From the NCBI RefSeq assembly GCF_024267655.1, contig NZ_CP100595.1, forward strand, positions 2,046,001 to 2,110,000: a stretch of 64,000 bases of DNA, given 5' to 3'. The translations under genes were made by a program, and so were the position numbers. The DNA is from Arcobacter roscoffensis (lineage in GTDB: Bacteria > Campylobacterota > Campylobacteria > Campylobacterales > Arcobacteraceae). Position 1 is the stretch's first letter. Every line of letters begins with the position of its first letter. This document shows, one piece after another, positions 42,735 through 52,237 of this stretch. The notes under the pieces are model-generated. The model was given only the letters and a program-made list of their open reading frames with translations. It was not told where the DNA came from and did not search any database.

Positions 42735-44972
42735 TTAAACTTTATGTAATGTAATATCAATAAACTTATATGAAGGAGTAAAACTTTTATTATCAAAATG
42801 ATTTATAGAAACCAAAGGTGTAGCCTCAGGGAAATAAGCTGCTGAACATCCCTCTTTTATATCATAAGCTACTATTTCAAATCCATAAAGTTCTCTTTTT
42901 ATATTATCTTTAGCATGAGATTGAATATTTACTAAATCGCCATTTTTAAAGCCTAATCTAGCTATATCTTTTTCATTTAAAAAGATGATTTTTCTTTTGT
43001 TTTTTATCCCTCTATATCTATCATTTGTATCATATACAGTTGTATTAAACTGATCATGAGACCTCATCGTCATTAAAATAAGATGTTCATCTTCTATTTT
43101 TAAATCAGGTGTTTTATTTACAATAAAATTTGCTTTTTTTGTACTTGTTTCCCAAACTCTATTTTTAGCACTATTATATAACTCTAAGCTATCTTTATTT
43201 TCCATAACTTCATTGTATGAAGTAAATAAAGGCAGTACTTCTTCAATTTTTTCTCTAATCTTATTATAATCTGTAATCAAATCTAAAAAATCAACTTTTT
43301 CATTTCCAAAAGTTGCATTTGCTATTCCTGCAATTATTGCAGGTTCTGATTTTAAATCTCGTGAAGCTGGAATATTACTACCTTTTGACGCATGAACCAT
43401 ACTCATAGAGTCTTCTACAGTTACACTTTGCACTCCATTTTGTTGTATATCTAACTCTGTTCTTCCAAGACAAGGTAAAATTAAAGCTTCTTTTCCACAT
43501 ACTAAATGACTTTTATTTAAATGTGTAGAAATATGAACAGTTAAAGCACAAGATTCTAAAGCTTCATAAGTTACTTTCGTATCAGGAGCTGCATCTGCAA
43601 AATTTCCACCAAGTCCTATAAATACTTTATTTTTTTCTTTATGCATAGCTTTTATTGCATGAACAACATCATAACCATGACTTCTAGGACTTACAATATC
43701 AAATACACTATCAATCTTTTTTAGGAAATCCTCTTTAGGTGCTTCACTAATTCCTACAGTTCTATCACCTTGAACATTACTATGACCTCTAACAGGACAA
43801 GCACCAGCACCTTCTTTTCCAATATTACCTTTTATAAGTAATAAATTCATAACTTCTTCAATAGTTGCAACGCCATGTTGATGTTGAGTTAAACCCATAG
43901 CCCAACAACAAATAGTTTTTTTAGAACTTGCGTAAAGTTTAGCAATTTCAATAATCTCTTCTTCTTGAAGCGATGTTTCTTCAACTAAACTTTTCCAGTC
44001 TTTTTGTAGTATTTCATTTTTATACTCATCAAAACCTGCTGTATGCTCATTTATAAAATCTTTATCCAAAGAAGCTTCATCATTTTCTAAAATGTACTTG
44101 ATAATAGCTTGAATCAAAGCCATATCACTACCCATTTTTACTTGATAATAATGACTTGAAATTGGAGTTGCTTTATTTGTTAGCATTTGTCCTACATCTT
44201 GAGGATGAGTAAAAGATACTAAACCAGACTCTTTTAAAGGATTGATAGATATTATCTTCGCACCTCTTTTATTTGCTTTTTGTAATTCACTTAACATTCT
44301 AGGATGGTTTGTTCCTGGGTTTTGCCCAAAAATCATGATTAACTCAGCTTTATCAAAATCTTCTAAAGATACAGTACCTTTTCCAATTCCAACAGACTCA
44401 CCCATTCCTACACCAGAACTTTCATGACACATATTTGAGCAATCAGGGAAGTTATTAGTTCCTAACATTCTTCCCATAAGTTGATATAAAAATGCAGCTT
44501 CATTTGATGTTCTTCCTGATGTATAAAATATTGCATCATCAGGATTATTTAAAGCTTGTAAATGTTTTGCAACTATTTCAAAAGCACTATCCCAAGAAAT
44601 AGGCTCATATTTATCTTTTTGCTTATTATAATAAAAAGGTTCAGTTAATCGACCTTGATTTGTAATAGTATATACGTCATACTCATTTAATTGGGATACT
44701 GTTTTCTCTTCAAAAAGCTCTTTTGAAGCTCTTCTTTTTGTTGTTTCAAAAGCAATTGCTTTTACACCATTTTCACAAAACTCTGTTATTGAACGTTCAC
44801 CATCACTTGGATCAGGCCAAGCACAGCCAGGACAATCAAAACCTTTTACTTGGTTAAGACTAAAAAGAGTTTTTGAACCTTTAAAAAATCCTTCTCTCAT
44901 CAAAAACTTACCAGAGGAAATAAGAGCACCCCATCCTCCAGCAGTTTTTACATTTAAATGTTGATTTTCCAT
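42735..44972 (-). CDS. YdeP/FdhF-type molybdopterin oxidoreductase
   Basis: 745 residues, a molybdopterin-dependent oxidoreductase of the YdeP group: GFDCPGCAWPDPSDGERSI at the start with a CxxC, TSGRTSNEAAFLYQLMGRML, NMCHESSGVGMGES, and HGVATIEEVMNLLLIKGNIG. The MopB-binding C-terminal domain ends the protein (LMTMRSHDQFNTTVYDTNDR). No selenocysteine and no classic N-terminal 4Fe-4S CxxCxxxC site are evident. YdeP relatives are called formate-dehydrogenase-like, but the substrate is not established. It lies 1 base after the 804-residue protein. In this locus it might oxidise a C1 or other product of substrate breakdown; that is inference. Confidence 0.88.
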   Translation of the reverse strand: MENQHLNVKTAGGWGALISSGKFLMREGFFKGSKTLFSLNQVKGFDCPGCAWPDPSDGERSITEFCENGVKAIAFETTKRRASKELFEEKTVSQLNEYDVYTITNQGRLTEPFYYNKQKDKYEPISWDSAFEIVAKHLQALNNPDDAIFYTSGRTSNEAAFLYQLMGRMLGTNNFPDCSNMCHESSGVGMGESVGIGKGTVSLEDFDKAELIMIFGQNPGTNHPRMLSELQKANKRGAKIISINPLKESGLVSFTHPQDVGQMLTNKATPISSHYYQVKMGSDMALIQAIIKYILENDEASLDKDFINEHTAGFDEYKNEILQKDWKSLVEETSLQEEEIIEIAKLYASSKKTICCWAMGLTQHQHGVATIEEVMNLLLIKGNIGKEGAGACPVRGHSNVQGDRTVGISEAPKEDFLKKIDSVFDIVSPRSHGYDVVHAIKAMHKEKNKVFIGLGGNFADAAPDTKVTYEALESCALTVHISTHLNKSHLVCGKEALILPCLGRTELDIQQNGVQSVTVEDSMSMVHASKGSNIPASRDLKSEPAIIAGIANATFGNEKVDFLDLITDYNKIREKIEEVLPLFTSYNEVMENKDSLELYNSAKNRVWETSTKKANFIVNKTPDLKIEDEHLILMTMRSHDQFNTTVYDTNDRYRGIKNKRKIIFLNEKDIARLGFKNGDLVNIQSHAKDNIKRELYGFEIVAYDIKEGCSAAYFPEATPLVSINHFDNKSFTPSYKFIDITLHKV

Positions 44973-44973
44973 T

Positions 44974-47388
44974 TTAACTCTCTACTACCCCACCGGCATC
45001 GTTTCTTGAGCTTTCACTAGACTCAACATAAATTGCTTTTGCTACTTCTTTAAGAGCATTCCAATCCTCTAAATTAATCACAAGACCATTTTCAGAAGCA
45101 TCGTTAAATGCTTTTTTCAATTGTTTTGAGCTGATTAATTCTGAACTATCACATTTAGTCTTTATATCTTTAGTACTGATTTCAATAAACAGTGTTCTTT
45201 TATTAAAACCGTTACTTGAAGAAATACAAACCTCTGGAAATTCTTCATTTGCACCAATTAAGTAAGAAATACTTTTATCATTAGATGAATTATCCCATGA
45301 GAATCTAGCACTTAGACCTTTTTTAGCAATTCTAAGAGCCTGAGGGAATACTAACCATCTATTATGACAGTTTTTAATCTCCAATGTTACGGTATCATTA
45401 TTTGGTATAAATTCTAAAGCATATGCTATTAAAATTTGAATATGTCCTAAAATAGTATCATTATTTAAATCTACTATAATATGAGAATCTTCTGAGCTAA
45501 TATTTAATGCTGTCTTATTACTATCTTTTAAAAATTTTAAAGCATTTGCGTAATGTTTTACACCGTCTAATCCAACCATTTCAGTATCTACAACCATTTT
45601 AGAGATTATGTCAGCTTCACCTGAATCTCTTTTTAATCCATTAAAAGCATTACTACACATAGTTCTTAACTCTGTTCTTGAAACAGATATTTTTCCCTCT
45701 TCGATATTTAATCTATCATCTTTACTTTTTGGAATTTGTGGGAATAACCACTCACCATTATGAATTTCATTTGCTAAAGGTGCACTTTGGAAAAATGTAA
45801 CTTGAACCCATCTATCAGATCTTGGATCAAATTTAGTAGCTCCAAACATAGCAAGTTTTGCTCTAAGTAAATCCATAGGTAGAAAATCTTCATCTAAAAC
45901 ATTTGCTTGAATCTCACCCATTTGACAAGCACCCATAGTCCAAACTCTTCTTACAATTGCAGAATATTGAGGGTTTTCAAGTAAATACTTAGTTACTGCC
46001 TCATCATCTTCTACATTTTCTAAGGCTGCATTTAAATTAGTAACTCTTCTTGCAATATCTAAAGGAAGCTCTAATTCATGTCCTTTATCTACATTTCTAA
46101 CACCAAGTCTTGGTTCACCCTTGTCTTCTGAAACATACCAAAACCAATAGGTACTTTTTTCAGTTGAGAAGTCATAATTTAAAGCCCATGAATAATGAGA
46201 TTTTATTTTCTCTTTTAAAGCTTTGATTTTTACACCTGCTAACTCTAAAGGCTGTTCATCTACCCTCATATGATTTTGATGACAATCTACAAGTTCTGGA
46301 TATAATTCAATTATAGAAGAGATTAAAACTTCTTGAGCTTCATAAGAAGCATTTGTTGAACTTTCAATTAATTCTTTGAAAGTACTTCCAATTAACTTTT
46401 TAGTAGAATCTATAATTGATGGAAGTTCTATTGCCGCTTGAATATTTAGTTTTTTTTGATTTTCATTTATTGTTACCACATCTTCTAAATGAGTAATAGC
46501 TCTATTTAAATATCCAACTAATTCTTGAGCTTTTTCTTGAGTAATTTCTTCTAATGATACTTTTCCTAATGCTTGTTCTCTTTGATATAACCAATTATCA
46601 ACAACTTTTGGATGTCTTATTAAATAAGGAGCCATACCTAAACCTGTTGCATTTCCTATTCCTAAAAATCTTTGAATATCTTTATCTAAAGTCACGGCTT
46701 TATCACCGCCTTTATTTTTAGCAATATAATTAGCCCAATCTAAAGAAAACTGTCTTAAGATATATACAGCGCACATCTCTGCACTAAAAGATTGAGAAAA
46801 ATCAGGGTTACTTTCTAGTGCAACATAATCATTAATTCCAAACTTTCCACTACCATATACAGCAGTAGTTCTAAGGATGTAACCAACCTTAGCAACCTCT
46901 TCAATATTTGGTTGTTCACCTGAGGCTAAAGAATTAATTACATGATCAAACACTCTAACAGATTTATTAGCTCTTGCTAATACAAAAGCTCTATTAGTAT
47001 TTCTACCTGCTTCTTGTAAAGGAACGTTACTTTTAAGTACTTCTAGTAACTTATTACTAACATCACCCTTAATTAATGTAAAAGTTGTATCCCATTTTTC
47101 TGCAATTACCCTATCATTTCTTTCTTCATCTTTAATATGATTAGAAAAAATCACTACATTGTATGTATTATTTGGTGTTTTAAGTTCATAGATAGCTGTT
47201 CCATATCCATCTTTACATAAATCCCATTTTGTATTTGTTATTGTCCAGTTTTCATTTGCCATTTTTCTTATTAATGTTCTTGTAAAACTGATTCTAGATT
47301 GGTGCATTGCACCCATTCTTTTTAAATCCATTACTACACTTGGATCTCTTAATAATGGTTTTTGTGTGTTATTAATATTTTTACTCAT
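44974..47388 (-). CDS. Large protein of unrecognised family (804 residues)
   Basis: I do not recognise this protein. It has no signal peptide or membrane segment and starts MSKNINNTQKPLLRDPSVVM after an AGGAGAG ribosome site. The N-terminal third (ISFTRTLIRKMANENWTITN, AIYELKTPNNTYNVVIFSNH) is alpha/beta. The middle is helical (AQELVGYLNRAITHLEDVV). A Trp-rich stretch near residue 410-425 (YWFWYVSEDKGEPRLGV) and another near 540-565 (RWVQVTFFQSAPLANEIHNG) look like conserved core. Several Cys (TMGACQMGE, TELRTMCSNAF) could bind metal. It lies between the BCCT transporter and the molybdopterin oxidoreductase, so it probably acts in the same pathway as an enzyme or large subunit. Confidence 0.8.
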   Translation of the reverse strand: MSKNINNTQKPLLRDPSVVMDLKRMGAMHQSRISFTRTLIRKMANENWTITNTKWDLCKDGYGTAIYELKTPNNTYNVVIFSNHIKDEERNDRVIAEKWDTTFTLIKGDVSNKLLEVLKSNVPLQEAGRNTNRAFVLARANKSVRVFDHVINSLASGEQPNIEEVAKVGYILRTTAVYGSGKFGINDYVALESNPDFSQSFSAEMCAVYILRQFSLDWANYIAKNKGGDKAVTLDKDIQRFLGIGNATGLGMAPYLIRHPKVVDNWLYQREQALGKVSLEEITQEKAQELVGYLNRAITHLEDVVTINENQKKLNIQAAIELPSIIDSTKKLIGSTFKELIESSTNASYEAQEVLISSIIELYPELVDCHQNHMRVDEQPLELAGVKIKALKEKIKSHYSWALNYDFSTEKSTYWFWYVSEDKGEPRLGVRNVDKGHELELPLDIARRVTNLNAALENVEDDEAVTKYLLENPQYSAIVRRVWTMGACQMGEIQANVLDEDFLPMDLLRAKLAMFGATKFDPRSDRWVQVTFFQSAPLANEIHNGEWLFPQIPKSKDDRLNIEEGKISVSRTELRTMCSNAFNGLKRDSGEADIISKMVVDTEMVGLDGVKHYANALKFLKDSNKTALNISSEDSHIIVDLNNDTILGHIQILIAYALEFIPNNDTVTLEIKNCHNRWLVFPQALRIAKKGLSARFSWDNSSNDKSISYLIGANEEFPEVCISSSNGFNKRTLFIEISTKDIKTKCDSSELISSKQLKKAFNDASENGLVINLEDWNALKEVAKAIYVESSESSRNDAGGVVES

Positions 47389-47439
47389 TTCTCTCTCCTG
47401 AAATTTTTTATAAAAAGAAGTATTAAATACTTCTTTTTA

Positions 47440-49005
47440 CTATTTTAAACCCTGTTCATCTGCCATTTTGATAGCTATTTGTGGTGCACTCCATAGTGCT
47501 GGTAATAATACAAGTGACACTGGCACTGCTGTAATTACAATAAATGATTGTAATGCCGAGATACCACCTGATCCAATTGATATTAATATAATTGCTAATA
47601 CACCCATTAAAACTCCCCAGAACATTCTTAAGTATGGACTAGGCTCAGTACTTCCACTTACAACAACACTCATTGTATATGTCATTGAATCCCCAGTAGT
47701 TACGATAAATACTGTAGTTAAAATTAAGAACAGTATTGAAGTAACCATTGGTAGTGGTAATGATTGAGTAATTGCTAATAATGATGCAGGCAAATTAAAA
47801 CCTTTAAATGCTTCACTAATAACACCTGGTTGAGCAATTTCAAATGATAATCCAGCACCACCTACGATAGTAAACCAAAACATTGTAATTAGAGGTGCAA
47901 AAATACTCACTGCTAAAATTAACATTCTAATTGTTCTTCCTCTAGAAATTCTTGCAATGAAAATAGCCATTAAAGGACCATATCCTAAGAACCATCCCCA
48001 GAAGAACACTGTCCACCAACTTAACCATCCAGTATCACCTCTAAATGTTGCCATAGGAAGGAAGTTTTGAATAGCTGAACCTACACCTTGAATATATGAA
48101 TCAATGATAAATGCAGTTGGTCCAAAGATTAAGATAAAAAACATTAAAGCAATTGCTAAAATAATATTCCATCTAGATAAAATCTGAATACCTTTTGTTA
48201 ATCCAGTTAATGCGGAAATAGTATAGATTATAATTGCTATTATAATAATAGTCATTTGTGTTGTAAAACCATCTGCAATTCCAAATAATGCATTCAAGGC
48301 ATATGAAATTTGTAACCCTAAGAAACCAATTGGCCCAATTGTTCCTGCTGCAACTGCAACAATACAAAATGCATCAACAACAGAACCTAATGGTCCATAA
48401 ATAACTTTATCACCAAATACAGGATAAAGTAATGTTCTAGGTTTTAAAGGTAAACCTTTATCATAATGCAAATGAGATAATACAATTGCCGTTAATGTTC
48501 CTAATATTGCCCATGCTAAGAATCCCCAGTGCATAAATGATTGAGATAATGCATTTACAGCTTTTTGGAATAAATCAGTTTCGGCACCATATAATGGAGG
48601 AGGAGAAACAAAGTGTGCAATAGGTTCACCTGCTGCCCAAAAAACTCCACCACCTGCTAGTAATGTACACATAATTATTGCAATCCATTGGAAAGTACTC
48701 ATCTCAGTTTTATCCGTATTACCAAGTACTACTGAACCAGTTCTTCCTAAAGTAAGTCCAATACCTATTAGGAAGGTTGCTAATAATAAGAATTGCCAAT
48801 ATGCTCCAAAAAACTTAGTTGACCAAGCGAATCCACCATTTACAACAGCACTTAATAATTTTGAATCAACTAAGGCTAAAACAACAAAGGCCATTAAAAA
48901 TCCACTACTAAGAACTAAAGCCAATTTATCAACTTTATGATTGCCTTGATCTGATTCTTTTAAAGTCTCTTCTTTTTCTATAATGTCAGATATTTCCATC
49001 TTCAT
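47440..49005 (-). CDS. BCCT-family betaine/choline/carnitine transporter
   Basis: 521 residues with 12 predicted membrane segments. BCCT signatures are present: MCTLLAGGGVFWAAGEPIAH F near residue 115-135, SQSFMHWGFLAWAILG, and the core WWTVFFWGWFLGYGPLMAIF with the Trp-rich substrate box. Uptake of a quaternary or methylated amine (betaine, carnitine, choline, DMSP or similar) driven by Na+ or H+ is expected. The C-terminal tail is short, unlike osmosensing BetP, which favours catabolic uptake over osmoregulation. Fourth gene of the ridA-led run. Confidence 0.92.
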   Translation of the reverse strand: MKMEISDIIEKEETLKESDQGNHKVDKLALVLSSGFLMAFVVLALVDSKLLSAVVNGGFAWSTKFFGAYWQFLLLATFLIGIGLTLGRTGSVVLGNTDKTEMSTFQWIAIIMCTLLAGGGVFWAAGEPIAHFVSPPPLYGAETDLFQKAVNALSQSFMHWGFLAWAILGTLTAIVLSHLHYDKGLPLKPRTLLYPVFGDKVIYGPLGSVVDAFCIVAVAAGTIGPIGFLGLQISYALNALFGIADGFTTQMTIIIIAIIIYTISALTGLTKGIQILSRWNIILAIALMFFILIFGPTAFIIDSYIQGVGSAIQNFLPMATFRGDTGWLSWWTVFFWGWFLGYGPLMAIFIARISRGRTIRMLILAVSIFAPLITMFWFTIVGGAGLSFEIAQPGVISEAFKGFNLPASLLAITQSLPLPMVTSILFLILTTVFIVTTGDSMTYTMSVVVSGSTEPSPYLRMFWGVLMGVLAIILISIGSGGISALQSFIVITAVPVSLVLLPALWSAPQIAIKMADEQGLK

Positions 49006-49057
49006 ATCCTTTTTATGATACTTTTGATAATATCACCTAAAAGTTTTTCTTATAAGA

Positions 49058-50047
49058 TTAACTTTTAGGTTCTAAACCGTCTTTTAAGAAGCTATACCAG
49101 TTCCCGCCAAGAATTTGATTAGCTTCTTTCTCTTTAAATCCATATTTAAGTAAACCATTGTAAATATTTTCCATTCCTAACTCATCTTTAAACCAAGATA
49201 AATCATCAGGCCATCCAGAATTTGAAGCATTACCCTCTCCATAATCCATAGCTTTTGACCATTTTCCATTTCTCATCCACTCTAAAACTTCTTGTGGTTG
49301 GTTTAAACATAAATCACTTCCTATACCTAAATGATCAACACCAACTAAATCAGCTGTTTTTGCTATCATTTCACAGAAATCATCTAAAGTACAAGCACTT
49401 CCATTTGGTAAATGAAATGGATATAAAGAAAAACCTAATAATCCACCTCTTGAAGCCAATGATTTAATAACTTCATTTGATTTATTTCTTAAAGCATCAT
49501 GAGCAAAAGTAGGGTTTGCATGTGAAATACAAATAGGTCTTGATGAAATGTCAATTGCTTCAAGTGTTGAACGTTCAGCACTATGAGACATATCTACAAT
49601 CATTCCAACTCTATTCATTTCCTCAATAGCTTGTTTACCAAATCTAGTAATTCCACTGTCATTTTGTTCATAACAACCTGTTGCTAATAGACTTTGATTA
49701 TTATAAGTTAACTGCATAATAAGTAAACCTTGTTTTCTCATTACTTCAATTAAACCTATTTCATCATCTATTGGAGAGCAATTCTGCGCTCCAAAGAAGA
49801 TACCTACTTTTCCAGTAGATTTTGCCTTATGAACATCTTCCATGTTCATTACTGGCATAATCAAATCACTATTTTGTTCAAAATACTTATTCCATTGAGC
49901 AAATCTTGTTAGAGTTTCTCTCGCCATTTCATGGTAAACAAGAGTAACATGAACAGCAGTTATTCCACTTTTTTGAAGTGAAAGGAAATAGTCTCTGTCC
50001 CATTTACAATACTGTAAACCATCAATAATAATTTGATCTTTATACAT
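49058..50047 (-). CDS. Renal-dipeptidase-like (M19) protein with altered metal site
   Basis: 329 residues, related to peptidase family M19. Later ligands are visible: MIVDMSHSAERST and ICISHANPT carry the two conserved His, and LGIGSDL ends a typical strand. The first zinc motif, normally D-G-H-x-D, reads IIDGLQYCKW, lacking the His and Asp, and the bridging Glu position reads FFGAQNC. The active site is thus altered or adapted. A dipeptidase-like gene of this sort is also found with glycine-betaine catabolism genes of Pseudomonas, as I recall. Next to a BCCT transporter, a hydrolase of a methylated amine derivative is more likely than a dipeptidase. Confidence 0.78.
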   Translation of the reverse strand: MYKDQIIIDGLQYCKWDRDYFLSLQKSGITAVHVTLVYHEMARETLTRFAQWNKYFEQNSDLIMPVMNMEDVHKAKSTGKVGIFFGAQNCSPIDDEIGLIEVMRKQGLLIMQLTYNNQSLLATGCYEQNDSGITRFGKQAIEEMNRVGMIVDMSHSAERSTLEAIDISSRPICISHANPTFAHDALRNKSNEVIKSLASRGGLLGFSLYPFHLPNGSACTLDDFCEMIAKTADLVGVDHLGIGSDLCLNQPQEVLEWMRNGKWSKAMDYGEGNASNSGWPDDLSWFKDELGMENIYNGLLKYGFKEKEANQILGGNWYSFLKDGLEPKS

Positions 50048-50055
50048 GTTAATCC

Positions 50056-51504
50056 TTAATAAGGTTTTTGGTATGCAGTTTTTACGATTGTATAGAATTC
50101 TCTTGCATACGAACCTTGTTCTCTTGGTCCAAAACTTGACTCTTTTCTTCCACCAAATGGTACGTGATAATCAGTTCCAGCTGTTGGAAGATTTACCATA
50201 ACACAACCACTTTGAGCCTCTTTTTTGAAAATTGCTGCTGTTTTTAAACTTTGAGTAATAATTCCAGCTGTTAGTCCAAATCTAGTATCATTTGCCGTTT
50301 TAATAGCTTCGGCTAAGTCTTTTACTTTGATTACACAAGCCATTGGTGCAAAAACTTCTTCTTGGTTAACATCCCAATCATTTTTTGTATCAACAAAAAG
50401 TGTTGGACTCATGTAATAACCTTCTTTTTCCATTGATAGTTTTTCACCACCAAATGCAAGTTTTCCACCTAATTCTTTTGCTCTTTCAATCCATTTGAAG
50501 TTTGAATCAAATTGATTTTTATCAGAAACTGGTCCCATGAAGATTCCATCTTCTAAACAATGTCCAACTTTTAATTCAGCCATTCTTTTAACCATAGCTT
50601 CTACAAATTCATCATGAATATCTTCCATTACAATTAGTCTTGAAGAAGCTGTACATTTTTGACCAGTACCTGAGAAGGCACCAGCAATAGCTGCTTCAAC
50701 TGCAACAGAAATATCAGCATCAGATGCAACAACAAGTGAGTTCTTACTTCCCATTTCTAATTGACATTTAACAAAATTTGCTGATGTTGCTACTGCAATT
50801 TTTCTACCTGTTTCAACTGAACCTGTAAATGAAATAGCATTAATCTCTTTTGAGTTAATTAATGTATCACCAACTGTTCCACCAGAACCTAAAACTAAGT
50901 TAAATGTACCTGCTGGAATATCTTGTCTTGAGATAATTTCAGTTAAAGCAACTGCTGATGCAGGTGTTAAGTTTGCAGGCTTCCAAATAACTGCATTTCC
51001 AAAAGCAAGTGCAGGTGCAATTTTCCATGCTGCTGTTGCTGTTGGGAAGTTCCAAGGAGATATAATTCCAACAACTCCTACAGCTTCTCTTGTAACATCA
51101 ATATCAATACCTGGTCTAACAGATGCTGCATTTTCACCAATCTGTCTTAATACTTCAGCTGCATAATACTGGAAGAATTGCCCTGATCTATAAATCTCAC
51201 CTTTACCCTCAGCTTTTGACTTACCCTCTTCTCTTGCTAAAAGTTCACCTAACTCTTCACATCTTTGGATTAACTCATCACCAATTGCTTGAAGTACATT
51301 TACTTTATGCTCTAAAGGAGTTTTTTCCCATGATGGCTGAGCTGTTTTTGCAGCAGTAATTGCTTCATTTACTTGCTCTACACTTGCTTGTGCAACACTT
51401 CCGATATTTTCAGAAATATCTGATGGGTTGATATTTTCTATTGTAGAAACACCTTTTTGCCACGATCCATTGATGTATAAACCTTCTTCGTAATTATAAG
51501 TCAT
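50056..51504 (-). CDS. Aldehyde dehydrogenase, ketoglutarate-semialdehyde type
   Basis: 482 residues, NAD(P)-dependent ALDH family. Motifs: GIISPWNFPTATAAWKIAPA with the catalytic Asn, FTGSVETGRKIA, the Glu of QLEMGSKNS and the nucleophile in GTGQKCTASS. The C-terminal FGPREQGSYAREFYTIVKTA Y is typical of alpha-ketoglutaric semialdehyde dehydrogenases, which act at the end of hydroxyproline, pentose and aldarate breakdown. Located 8 bases before the dipeptidase-like gene. The true aldehyde depends on the locus substrate; a betaine-derived semialdehyde would fit the transporter. Confidence 0.88.
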   Translation of the reverse strand: MTYNYEEGLYINGSWQKGVSTIENINPSDISENIGSVAQASVEQVNEAITAAKTAQPSWEKTPLEHKVNVLQAIGDELIQRCEELGELLAREEGKSKAEGKGEIYRSGQFFQYYAAEVLRQIGENAASVRPGIDIDVTREAVGVVGIISPWNFPTATAAWKIAPALAFGNAVIWKPANLTPASAVALTEIISRQDIPAGTFNLVLGSGGTVGDTLINSKEINAISFTGSVETGRKIAVATSANFVKCQLEMGSKNSLVVASDADISVAVEAAIAGAFSGTGQKCTASSRLIVMEDIHDEFVEAMVKRMAELKVGHCLEDGIFMGPVSDKNQFDSNFKWIERAKELGGKLAFGGEKLSMEKEGYYMSPTLFVDTKNDWDVNQEEVFAPMACVIKVKDLAEAIKTANDTRFGLTAGIITQSLKTAAIFKKEAQSGCVMVNLPTAGTDYHVPFGGRKESSFGPREQGSYAREFYTIVKTAYQKPY

Positions 51505-51535
51505 CTATCTTCCTTTGTATTATTATTGATTTTAA

Positions 51536-51922
51536 TTATTTGCTAGCTTGCGCATATACTACAAACTCTACAAGCATTTCTTCTCTTGCAAGTCCAGCTA
51601 CTACAACTGCTGCCCTATTTGGATAAGGAGCTTCAAAATATTCAGCATATACTTTATTTACTGTAGCTAAATATTCCCTATCAGTAACATAAATTAACAC
51701 TTGTAACACTTCATTTGTACTAACTCCTGCACACTCTAATGTATGAACTAGGTTCTCAAAAGTTTTTCTTGTTTGAGCTTCAATTCCGCCCTCAACTACT
51801 TTTCCTGTTTCATCAATTGGGATTTGCGCTGTATATAAAGTATTATTTGCAGTAATTGCCCACTCTAATGGTGCCTTCGAAGCAAATAATTCTGTTTTAA
51901 CTGGTGTCTTTTTATTACTCAT
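51536..51922 (-). CDS. RidA/YjgF/Rid-family deaminase
   Basis: 128 residues, Rid family: GVSTNEVLQVLIYVTDREYL, ANKVYAEYFEAPYPNRAAVV and the C-terminal LVEFVVYAQA. The Arg in PNRAAV, needed for imine hydrolysis in RidA, is present. It hydrolyses reactive enamines/imines to keto acids and ammonia, or acts as a pathway-specific deaminase. First gene of the run that continues with ALDH, dipeptidase-like protein and BCCT. The palindromic operator at 51986-52024 lies 64-102 bases upstream. The presence of a Rid enzyme hints that an amine is oxidised in this pathway. Confidence 0.9.
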   Translation of the reverse strand: MSNKKTPVKTELFASKAPLEWAITANNTLYTAQIPIDETGKVVEGGIEAQTRKTFENLVHTLECAGVSTNEVLQVLIYVTDREYLATVNKVYAEYFEAPYPNRAAVVVAGLAREEMLVEFVVYAQASK

Positions 51923-51985
51923 AAATTTCCTTTTCTTTTATCTGTATATCTTATATATAAATGATATAAAAAAAGTTTACTCCAT

Positions 51986-52024
51986 GTTTACTTAATGTAA
52001 ACTTAAAATATATTGTAAGTTTAC
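51986..52024 (-). promoter_or_regulatory. Putative GntR operator upstream of ridA
   Basis: Contains GTAAACTTA (51997-52005), a 10-base spacer, and TAAGTTTAC (52016-52024), a perfect 9-bp dyad. A second overlapping dyad GTTTAC-TTAAT-GTAAAC runs 51986-52002. The same 28-bp element with one base different stands at 53433-53460. Located between ridA and the porin gene, it likely binds one or both GntR paralogues. Confidence 0.65.
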
Positions 52025-52148
52025 ATTAATATTGATTTTAATTAAAATTAGACTCTAAATCTAATAAATAAAAACTAGTTTTTATGTTTTTAAAATGAAA
52101 TATTATTTTGAAATAGTTTGTAAATAGAGAATAAAAATAAAACTTAGA

Positions 52149-52198
52149 AGACAAAACTATCATTTAAAAATTTAGGAGAACAAATGATAATTTTGTCT
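52149..52198. other. Long hairpin in the ridA-porin gap
   Basis: AGACAAAACTATCATT and AATGATAATTTTGTCT form a 16-bp stem with a single mismatch (a G-U pair in minus-strand RNA), around an 18-base loop containing AGGAGA on the plus strand. On the plus strand TTTTAAATTT follows, giving it a terminator-like shape. It could end a small RNA or sequester a ribosome site; no long frame depends on it. Confidence 0.45.
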
Positions 52199-52209
52199 TT
52201 TAAATTTAT

Positions 52210-52235
52210 ATTAATTCCTCAAAAGAGGAACTAAT
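52210..52235 (-). terminator. Hairpin after porin gene
   Basis: ATTAATTCCTC and GAGGAACTAAT pair around AAAA with one mismatch; it starts 3 bases beyond the porin stop on the minus strand. A likely terminator of the porin transcript. Confidence 0.6.
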
Positions 52236-52237
52236 AT

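Noticed and set aside
52184-52234. 16-residue peptide gene with a good ribosome site
   Set aside because: Too short to support as a gene, and it lies within two hairpins; kept only as a finding about the structure.
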